From NCBI RefSeq assembly GCF_001748365.1, contig NZ_BDHH01000005.1, forward strand, positions 166,293 to 230,292: a DNA stretch of 64,000 nt. Direction: 5' to 3'. The translations under genes were made by a program, and so were the position numbers. Of the stretch, positions 57,856 to 64,000 are shown piece by piece. The notes below the pieces were generated by a model. It did no database searches and was not told the DNA's origin. It saw only the letters and a list, made by a program, of their open reading frames with translations. Numbering within the stretch: the stretch's first letter is position 1; the number at the start of each line of letters is the position of its first letter. The stretch is from Fusibacter sp. 3D3. GTDB lineage: Bacteria > Bacillota > Clostridia > Peptostreptococcales > Acidaminobacteraceae.

Positions 57856-59325
57856 ATGTCAAAAAAACTGAGATTGTTTAAGAAAAAACCTTGTGAAGAA
57901 GCAGTTTGTATTTTAAAGTATGTGGATCAATATATGGATGGCGATGTCCATGAAGAACCTGTAATAGAATATCACATTCATAAAGACATCATGACCACTT
58001 TCAAAAAGTTGTTTCAAAATGAGAAAGTATTTGGTGAAAATGCGCAAAAGCTATTGAGCATTACCACAGAGATCAGTGGATTTGATGTAAATATGTCTCA
58101 TTCTTCTAAAAAACTAAAGGTATTTGCGTCCGAACTTTCAAATGTAAGTGAGTCCAACCTTGCAATTGTGGAAGAGACCACAGCAAGCATGATCACTGTC
58201 AACGAAACCATATCAGATGTCACCGATAAACTGGAGCACCTCAGTCAACAATCTAGAGAACTTCAATCCAGTAACGAACAAGGGGTTGTACAGATTAATA
58301 CTGTGGTCGAGCTTAAAGAAGAAGTCATGAATGATGCCAACCAGATGAAAATCCAAATTGAACAATTGGTTGAAATGACAAATCAAATCAATAATATTGT
58401 TGCAGATGTGGACAATATTGCCGCTCAGACGAATCTCTTAGCATTAAATGCATCTATTGAGGCGGCACGTGCTGGAGAACATGGCAGAGGATTTGCAGTT
58501 GTTGCAGAAGAAATAAGGAAACTTGCAGAAACCACAAAGGACAGCTTAGGCAGGATGCGTGGTTTCGTGGATGCGATCAAGGTAACTGCTGGTGAAGGCA
58601 TTGAAAGTATGAATAATACGCTGAGATCAACAGGTGATATGAGCCAGCAAATCGATGTGATTTCAAATACAATGGATCAAAATGTCAGTATGCTAAAAAC
58701 CACTATTAAAACGGTAAATGTCGTACATGACGCTGTAAAAAATATCAAAAGTTCTGCAGATGAAATCACACAGGCCATGGAAACATCAAGTCAAGATGCA
58801 GAAACGCTCAGCGTTATGACCAAATCTATTTTAGAAGACGCATCCAGCAGTGAGACTTTAGCCCAAAATATTGCTTTAATTGATGATGCACTCTCAAAAG
58901 TGGTCAAATCTTCTCTTGGCGCTTTACATGGGGGGAAGAATGCGATCCAATTGACCAAGGTTTCTCAAGAAGTCGACAAAGCAATCATTGCACATCAAAA
59001 CTGGATGAAGACCTTAAAAGAGATCGTGCAAAACGAAACGTTACTGCCACTTCAAATCGATGACAAAAAATGTGCGTTTGGTCACTTTTATCATTCTGTT
59101 ATTGTGGATGAACCAAGGATCATAAAGGACTGGCAAGCCATAGATGTATTACATCATAAACTTCATAAAAGCGGTGGTGAAATTGTAAAAGCCATCGAGC
59201 GCAATGAGCGTTCAAAGGCGCTTTCAATCTATAAAGAAGCGGATGAAATTAGCCATCAGATCATTTCACTCATGCAACAAATTTCAGATCGAATTAAAGG
59301 CAGTTCACATTTCAAAACGGTATAA
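57856..59325 (+). CDS. Soluble chemoreceptor with C-terminal CZB zinc-binding domain
   Basis: This 489-residue protein lacks membrane segments. The signalling domain covers about 95-350 with the tip [39 protein letters not shown] near 190-230. The C-terminal CZB domain has the zinc ligands in a His near [18 protein letters not shown] and two further His in LHHKLHK. CZB chemoreceptors sense zinc or hypochlorous acid. The N-terminal 50 residues contain an HExxxxxYHIH-like stretch of unknown use. GAGGGAG precedes the ATG. It stands alone with its own terminator. Confidence 0.93.
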   Translation: MSKKLRLFKKKPCEEAVCILKYVDQYMDGDVHEEPVIEYHIHKDIMTTFKKLFQNEKVFGENAQKLLSITTEISGFDVNMSHSSKKLKVFASELSNVSESNLAIVEETTASMITVNETISDVTDKLEHLSQQSRELQSSNEQGVVQINTVVELKEEVMNDANQMKIQIEQLVEMTNQINNIVADVDNIAAQTNLLALNASIEAARAGEHGRGFAVVAEEIRKLAETTKDSLGRMRGFVDAIKVTAGEGIESMNNTLRSTGDMSQQIDVISNTMDQNVSMLKTTIKTVNVVHDAVKNIKSSADEITQAMETSSQDAETLSVMTKSILEDASSSETLAQNIALIDDALSKVVKSSLGALHGGKNAIQLTKVSQEVDKAIIAHQNWMKTLKEIVQNETLLPLQIDDKKCAFGHFYHSVIVDEPRIIKDWQAIDVLHHKLHKSGGEIVKAIERNERSKALSIYKEADEISHQIISLMQQISDRIKGSSHFKTV

Positions 59326-59347
59326 TCATAGAGATCATTTACAAAGG

Positions 59348-59391
59348 AAATCCTCCTATCCATGTTGAAGAAACATCGTAGGAGGATTTTT
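59348..59391. terminator. Bidirectional terminator between CZB receptor and oxidoreductase
   Basis: AAATCCTCCTA (59348-59358) pairs with TAGGAGGATTT (59379-59389), with an inner ATGTT/AACAT stem and a GAAG loop. Confidence 0.85.
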
Positions 59392-59399
59392 GTATGAGA

Positions 59400-60581
59400 T
59401 TAAGATTTAAGTGACTCTAAAAAAGCCTCTTTGGTCAACTTGTGGAAAAGTGCACTTTTGAGTTTAGCTGACTTTGATATATTGCCGATTAAAATACCAC
59501 CTGTAATAATGCCCTCTTTAAAGAAGATTTTTTCAAAATGATCATCATATTCAAAACGGATGATCTCATAGGCCTTTTCTCCAAGACTGCCCACATCACC
59601 AATCGAAAAAAGGCGCATATTCATACCATGGTAGATATTGAACGGAACCAAGGTCTCGTAAGAAGTTTTTTGATTTGCTATGTTTAGCCCTGCTGTTTTG
59701 CCTTGTAACACAGCTTCGGGCCATATGCCATAATTGATGCCGTCGTATTCAGCACAATCACCAGCAGCATAAATATTTGCGTCACTGGTTTGCATTTGAG
59801 CATTTACAGTGATCCCTTTGCCAACTTCAAGTCCAGCTTGCTCCGCTAAAGCAATATCGGCTTTAATTCCGATGGAAATGAAGACATAATCACAAGTGAT
59901 GGTTTTCCCATTTGAAAGCCTTATGCCTTCAACATGATGATCCCCTAGAATTGAATCTGTCCCGACACCTGTTATGATCTGCATGCCTGTAGCTTCCACT
60001 TTTTCTAAAAACAGACCAGAGGCTTCAGCATCCAGTTGTCTCGGCAAGAGGCGTTCCATCATTTCGATCACGGTGACCTTGAGCCCAAGCTTAATCATTT
60101 GCCAGCCGAGTTCTAATCCAAGCAGGCCACCACCGATGACAACGGCATGCTTAGAGGGTTTGACCATCTTTTTGATGAACTCTGCATCTTTTAAGGTTCT
60201 AAGCGATTTGACTTCTGGCAGAGCGACGCCTTCAAGTGGTGGGATGAAATTATAACTGCCTGTCGCGATAATAAGCTTATCATAGGGCAAGAAACGGTCA
60301 TCTTGAAGTTTGATTTGTTTTTTTGCTTTTAAAATTTCAACGACGGGAATGCCGTGAATGAGTTCGATTTTATTTTCTTCATACCATGCAAAGGGGTGAA
60401 GAAAGAACCGATTCGGCAGAGCGGACTGCGAAATATAATCGGATAACATGGGTCTATAATAGATAGATGCGTCTTCATTGGTAATGATTTTTATATCATA
60501 GTGGGTATCAACTTGATTTTCGATTAAGCTTTCCACTGCTGAAATGCCAGCAGCGCCATTTCCAATTACAATGACTTTCAT
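59400..60581 (-). CDS. FAD/NAD(P)-dependent oxidoreductase (NADH-rubredoxin/nitrite reductase-like)
   Basis: This 393-residue flavoprotein has an N-terminal FAD motif VIGNGAAGISAVESL, a second dinucleotide motif VVIGGGLLGLELGWQMIKLGLKVTVIE near residues 145-170, and the FAD-binding YAAGDCAEYDG near 270. A short C-terminal domain with IRFEYDDHFEKIFFKEGIITGGILIGN resembles that of NirB N-terminal halves and NADH-rubredoxin reductase. There is no redox-active CxxC. It probably passes electrons from NAD(P)H to a small iron protein or oxygen. GGAGGC precedes the ATG. It is divergent from the carbonic anhydrase gene. Confidence 0.9.
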   Translation of the reverse strand: MKVIVIGNGAAGISAVESLIENQVDTHYDIKIITNEDASIYYRPMLSDYISQSALPNRFFLHPFAWYEENKIELIHGIPVVEILKAKKQIKLQDDRFLPYDKLIIATGSYNFIPPLEGVALPEVKSLRTLKDAEFIKKMVKPSKHAVVIGGGLLGLELGWQMIKLGLKVTVIEMMERLLPRQLDAEASGLFLEKVEATGMQIITGVGTDSILGDHHVEGIRLSNGKTITCDYVFISIGIKADIALAEQAGLEVGKGITVNAQMQTSDANIYAAGDCAEYDGINYGIWPEAVLQGKTAGLNIANQKTSYETLVPFNIYHGMNMRLFSIGDVGSLGEKAYEIIRFEYDDHFEKIFFKEGIITGGILIGNISKSAKLKSALFHKLTKEAFLESLKS

Positions 60582-60756
60582 GAATTTGCCTCCTTATGTG
60601 TCTGGTTTCACACATTATATACCCTTTTTTTTAGAAATAATAGATTATTTTTGTTAAAATTACTATAAAAAAATAATAGTTATGACAAACTTCTGGTGTA
60701 TTTTTACAGGAATCAAGTTCATATTGTATCTGATTTTTAATAATTTCAGATAGAAG

Positions 60757-60784
60757 TTGACATTTCTCTGAGAATTTGTATAAT
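60757..60784 (+). promoter_or_regulatory. Promoter of the carbonic anhydrase gene
   Basis: TTGACA (60757-60762) and TATAAT (60779-60784) are 16 bases apart, both perfect hexamers. Confidence 0.85.
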
Positions 60785-60819
60785 TAGTTTTAAATATTTA
60801 TACAAAAGGATGTGGATTT

Positions 60820-61377
60820 ATGAAAAGCAGAATAGAAGAAATTTTAGCTTATAATAAAGAATTTGTCTTGAATGAGGCTTACAAGACGTTGATAACTTCT
60901 GGTATACCAGAAAAAAAGATTGTGATTTTGTCCTGTATGGACACGCGACTTACAGAACTTTTGCCAAAGGCTCTGAACATTAAAAATGGAGATGCAAAGC
61001 TTATTAAAAATGCAGGGGCAACGATTATGCATCCTTTTGGCAGTATTGTAAGAAGTATTATCGTTGCAGTCTATGAATTTGGTGTTGAGGATGTCCTCAT
61101 CATTGGGCATTACGGCTGTGGCATGTGTCATTTAGATGGCAAAGCGCTGTTAGATAAAGCGATTGAACGTGGCATTGAAGTTTCAACACTGGAAATGCTC
61201 AAGTATTCGGGTATAGATATCGACAAGTGGTTAGAGGGCTTTGAGTCTCCAGAAGATGCAATTCATGAGAGTGTCAATCAGCTTCGAAATCATCCCCTCA
61301 TGCCGAAAGATGTCAGAATCCACGGCATGCTCATGCACCCTGAGACAGGTGCATTAGATGTGGTGGTCTTATCATAA
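60820..61377 (+). CDS. Beta-class carbonic anhydrase
   Basis: This 185-residue enzyme interconverts CO2 and bicarbonate. The zinc ligands C39 (in C39-M-D41-T-R43), H97 and C100 (in GHYGCGMC) and the catalytic Asp-Arg dyad D41/R43 are present, with LIKNAGA between them. Length fits the compact clostridial beta-CA group. AAAGGATG precedes the start. It has a strong own promoter and appears monocistronic. It may supply bicarbonate for carboxylations or handle CO2 released by fermentation. Confidence 0.93.
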   Translation: MKSRIEEILAYNKEFVLNEAYKTLITSGIPEKKIVILSCMDTRLTELLPKALNIKNGDAKLIKNAGATIMHPFGSIVRSIIVAVYEFGVEDVLIIGHYGCGMCHLDGKALLDKAIERGIEVSTLEMLKYSGIDIDKWLEGFESPEDAIHESVNQLRNHPLMPKDVRIHGMLMHPETGALDVVVLS

Positions 61378-61448
61378 TATAGATTAGAACGTAGAGTGAA
61401 AACCTACTGGAGTGAAACCGAAATCACATGAATCTAAATTGCATGAAT

Positions 61449-62147
61449 CTAAATATCGTTTTGTTCAATATTTTTTATGAGCGTTTTTGTAAATAGGAGA
61501 CCGACAACTGCAAAACATATAGGCACTAAAATGATATTTCCAAGTGTGAAATCTCCAATGTTTGATCCTAAGAGCAATGCGATGATCACACCAACGATAA
61601 TTGTTTTTGTGCTTGAATTTTTTTTAAGGCCAAAATAGAGACAGATACTACTCAGACAAGTATATGCAATACTGTTAATGATCATGTTGAGCATTAATGG
61701 CAAATAGATTTGTGGTGTTAAGTTAAAGGGCATTTCATAGTAAATATGACTCACTATATATAAAGTGGACATTAAGAACGTTGTAGAGAGGATTATGGCA
61801 AATGCGATAAATATCCCAATGAGTAAAATCTTGGATAGCATTAATTTTTTTCGACTTATAGGGTAAGAGAATAAAAGGGAAATGGTCTGTTTATCATATT
61901 CGCCGATAACGATCCGGCCTAACATGACAGATGCCAAAATAAGGAAAACTATATTCACCAGCGTTTTAGTAATCATATAGGTTTGGTTGATATCTTTAAA
62001 AACCACTTCGCTTTCTTTTTGGTCCGCAAAGAAGATCAATAGCAATATGGAAAGTAGGATCAAAGTGATGACAATAGATTTAAAAATATAACGCTTTATA
62101 TTGTATTTTTGAGATTCGAGTTTCATCAATTTAAGCAATGATTTCAC
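61449..62147 (-). CDS. ABC-2 type transporter permease
   Basis: This 232-residue protein has six membrane segments. The region FSYPISRKKLMLSKILLIGIF is typical of ABC-2 permeases linked to BcrA-type ATPases for peptide antibiotics. AGGAGGTG precedes the ATG at 62147. The preceding ATPase gene overlaps it by 17 bases. Together with the ATPase and the upstream kinase gene it fits a bacitracin or lantibiotic resistance unit. Its true substrate is unknown. Confidence 0.88.
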   Translation of the reverse strand: MKSLLKLMKLESQKYNIKRYIFKSIVITLILLSILLLIFFADQKESEVVFKDINQTYMITKTLVNIVFLILASVMLGRIVIGEYDKQTISLLFSYPISRKKLMLSKILLIGIFIAFAIILSTTFLMSTLYIVSHIYYEMPFNLTPQIYLPLMLNMIINSIAYTCLSSICLYFGLKKNSSTKTIIVGVIIALLLGSNIGDFTLGNIILVPICFAVVGLLFTKTLIKNIEQNDI

Positions 62148-63054
62148 CTCCTGCGACGTTTTTTAGAAAGTAATCTTCCAAAGAATCCATTTTCTTTTGA
62201 AAGGACTCAAGCTGAATACCGTTTTGAATGAGTGCATTCATGATTTGAGTCTGAGAATGCTCAAAATTATAGATGCGGATGGTATTGTGATCTAGAACTT
62301 TAAAGTTTTCAATGTTCAACGTATCCAGCAATATCAGAGAAGCTTTCTGACTATCATCCACAATCAGTTCAAAACAAGCCTTATTTTCAATACGGGTGTC
62401 TTCTAGTTTGATTTCTTGTATCAGTCGGCCCTTTTTTATAATCCCAATTTTATCTGCAATTTGTTCGATTTCAGAGATAATATGACTGGAGATGAGTATA
62501 GTAACACCGTATTCTTTGCTTAATTTGTGAAAAAGATTTCGCATATCCTTAATGCCCACGGGATCAAGGCCATTTATAGGCTCGTCTAAAATTAAGAGTT
62601 CAGGTCTTGTGACGAGGGCACGTGCGATGGCAAGTCTTTGTTTCATACCCAGCGAGTACTCTTTTACTTTCTTCTTTTTAATGTCCGTCAAGGCAACCCG
62701 TTGTAGGGCTTCTTCGATAGATTTGTCTTGATGATAGCCCATGTATTGACAATGCAATTCTAAATTTTCGTATCCTGTTAGCCAATCGTAGAAGACTGGA
62801 TTTTCAATAATGCTGCCAATCCGCTTAAGAAATTCATATGAATCATAGGTCAATGCTTCGCCAAAGAGTTCAATTCTGCCTGACGTAGGTTTGAGCAGAT
62901 TCATGATGAGTTTCATAAGCGTGGTTTTTCCAGCGCCATTTGGGCCTAAAAAACCGTAAATTTCACCTTTTTTAATGGTCATATTCACATTTGAAATGAC
63001 TTCGATGCCATTAAAGGCTTTTGTCAAGTTATGTGTTTTAAGAATGGTATTCAT
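62131..63054 (-). CDS. ABC transporter ATPase (BcrA-type)
   Basis: This ATPase has about 307 residues. Walker A is GPNGAGKTTLMK near residue 40, the signature is YSLGMKQRLAIARAL near 137, and Walker B is LLILDEPINGLDP near 157. The Gln-loop region and a C-terminal 90-residue tail are as in BcrA/YxlF-type exporters. The ATG at 63054 is 6 bases from GAGG; the GTG at 63066 overlaps that site. It overlaps the permease gene downstream, and the histidine kinase gene lies 83 bases upstream. Confidence 0.92.
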   Translation of the reverse strand: MNTILKTHNLTKAFNGIEVISNVNMTIKKGEIYGFLGPNGAGKTTLMKLIMNLLKPTSGRIELFGEALTYDSYEFLKRIGSIIENPVFYDWLTGYENLELHCQYMGYHQDKSIEEALQRVALTDIKKKKVKEYSLGMKQRLAIARALVTRPELLILDEPINGLDPVGIKDMRNLFHKLSKEYGVTILISSHIISEIEQIADKIGIIKKGRLIQEIKLEDTRIENKACFELIVDDSQKASLILLDTLNIENFKVLDHNTIRIYNFEHSQTQIMNALIQNGIQLESFQKKMDSLEDYFLKNVAGGEIIA

Positions 63055-63137
63055 TTGTAACCTCACTTAATATTGTGTCGTACGTTCACCTATAATGATA
63101 GGATAGGGATCATTCATTTCTCTTACGTGTTTCTTAC

Positions 63138-64000
63138 TTATTTCTTAAGTTTAATCATGAATTGTGTCAACTCATAGGGCACACTCTTAAGTAAAATCTC
63201 GCCGCCAAGCCTCTCCACTAAGCGCTTTGTAATCGTGAGGCCAATACCACTGCTCTGATAGTTTTTATTTCTGGAATCCTCTAATGTATAAAGGCGTTCA
63301 AAAACCTGATTTAAATGCTGTTCTTTTATCCCTTTACCCTTGTCCCATATCGTGAGGGTTACAAAGGAATCGTCTGTTTTAACCTTGATGCCAACAATAC
63401 CGCCTTCATAACCATAACGGATGGCATTAGAAATCAGATTGTTCAGAATGCGATTTAAGGCATCTACATTTGAATGGATGACGTTAGGTGTATCCGGAAT
63501 GTCAATGGAGACTTCAAGGTTGTTTTTTTGAAATAAAGAGTAAAAGTGTAAAATGTTTTGTTTACAGATTTCGTGAAGATCAACCGGCACTAATGGGATG
63601 GGGTAGTCCTCGGATTCAATTTTGGCTAGATCAAAGAAATAGTTGACAATGTTTATGATTTCAATGGATTTTGAGTGAACACGTTCTAAAATCCGTTTTT
63701 GTTCTCGGATCTCTAAATTTTCATCTTTTAAAAGCATTTCAAGATATCCTGAAATAACAGTCAATGGGGTCTTTAAGTCGTGAGAGACATTAGAGAGCAT
63801 GCGTTTCATGTTGGCTTCATTATGATGCTCATTGGCTCTGATGCGTCTAATGATCTCTAAATTTTGATTGATTTGCTTTTGAAGTTCTATGACCGTTGGA
63901 TTATCTGTAAAGAGTCGGATCATTTCATCCCCCTCCATAATCATTTCCAGTTTAGAAGTAATATACAGGAGGTCTTTTTCAATAGATTTTCTTTGGCTAT
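63138..64000 (-). CDS. Sensor histidine kinase (partial, 5' end outside window)
   Basis: The frame is open to the right edge beyond the internal ATG at 63944, reading QRKSIEKDLLYITSKLEMIMEGDEMIRLF. This is the usual linker after the membrane segments of BcrS/BceS-like kinases, so the N-terminus lies outside. HisKA has MLSNVSHDLKTPLTVISGYLEMLL with the phospho-His. The ATPase boxes are NRILNNLISNAIRYG, WDKGKGI and SSGIGLTITKRLVERLGGEI. Its response regulator gene is expected just beyond the window. It probably controls the downstream ABC exporter in response to an antimicrobial peptide or envelope stress. Confidence 0.9.
   Translation of the reverse strand, partial: SQRKSIEKDLLYITSKLEMIMEGDEMIRLFTDNPTVIELQKQINQNLEIIRRIRANEHHNEANMKRMLSNVSHDLKTPLTVISGYLEMLLKDENLEIREQKRILERVHSKSIEIINIVNYFFDLAKIESEDYPIPLVPVDLHEICKQNILHFYSLFQKNNLEVSIDIPDTPNVIHSNVDALNRILNNLISNAIRYGYEGGIVGIKVKTDDSFVTLTIWDKGKGIKEQHLNQVFERLYTLEDSRNKNYQSSGIGLTITKRLVERLGGEILLKSVPYELTQFMIKLKK

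Noticed and set aside
61423-61454. Direct repeat ATGAATCTAAAT twice near the end of the ABC permease gene
   Set aside because: Only two short copies, one of which reaches into the permease stop region; too little to support a function.
63138-63944. Histidine kinase as a complete soluble 268-residue protein
   Set aside because: The frame stays open to the window edge and upstream codons encode the usual linker of membrane kinases, so the gene is truncated by the window.

Overview
The window is a low-GC, densely coded stretch of a clostridial (Firmicutes) chromosome. The evidence is purine-rich ribosome binding sites (AGGAGG, GGGGG) used with ATG, GTG and TTG starts, a T-box leader in front of a class I lysyl-tRNA synthetase, several chemoreceptors, HD-GYP proteins, molybdenum hydroxylase genes with the YqeB/YqeC accessory set, and FdrA-type carbamoyltransferase genes. 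This fits a motile anaerobe that ferments amino acids or nucleobases. A relative of Fusibacter or Acidaminobacter is my impression, not something the sequence proves. I saw no rRNA, tRNA, CRISPR array or intact insertion sequence.

Layout. 1-7500: housekeeping and envelope genes (DegV, ProC, LCP ligase, YitT, MscS, a membrane-anchored lysozyme-like protein). 7600-11500: a possible IS200/IS605 end remnant, a chemoreceptor with its receiver protein, a 2H phosphoesterase, and a candidate Fur-controlled small RNA. 11560-18100: a cysteine desulfurase-MnmA pair for tRNA thiolation, an MFS exporter, two cyclic-nucleotide-binding-domain proteins, a deoxynucleoside kinase and a phosphoesterase. 18140-18450: tandem structured elements. 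18600-31000: signalling (HD-GYP, chemoreceptor, histidine kinase, DUF3369-HD-GYP regulator), the T-box and LysRS-I, YbaK, an M23 peptidase and an ornithine/alanine racemase-like enzyme.

31100-39800 is an accessory metabolic region: amidase, CaiB-type CoA transferase, YfcC transporter, M20 peptidase, AEC transporter and a regulator. A phased array of TTAAC operators lies between yfcC and the M20 gene. It ends with what looks like a decayed MoxR/RavA ATPase.

40000-57700 is a nucleobase-catabolism island. It holds a three-subunit molybdenum hydroxylase, a uracil-signature NCS2 permease, a PucR regulator, DUF2877-FdrA-small ORF-DUF1116 (AllH/AllF/AllG-type carbamoyltransferase), a cyclase-family hydrolase and a second CoA transferase. 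Cofactor and maturation genes follow (XdhC, YqeB, YqeC, MocA-like, MoeA). Together they suggest import of a nucleobase, Mo-dependent hydroxylation, ring opening, and transfer of the carbamoyl group to phosphate. A related sequence motif sits upstream of both the hydroxylase operon and pucR.

57800-64000: a soluble zinc-binding chemoreceptor, an FAD-dependent oxidoreductase, a beta-carbonic anhydrase, and an ABC exporter with its histidine kinase, which runs off the right edge.

The least explained signal is a roughly 100-nt structured element present twice in tandem at each of two distant loci (18142-18346 and 51809-52013). It shows compensatory base changes in two helices, and a diverged third unit follows at 18351-18451.
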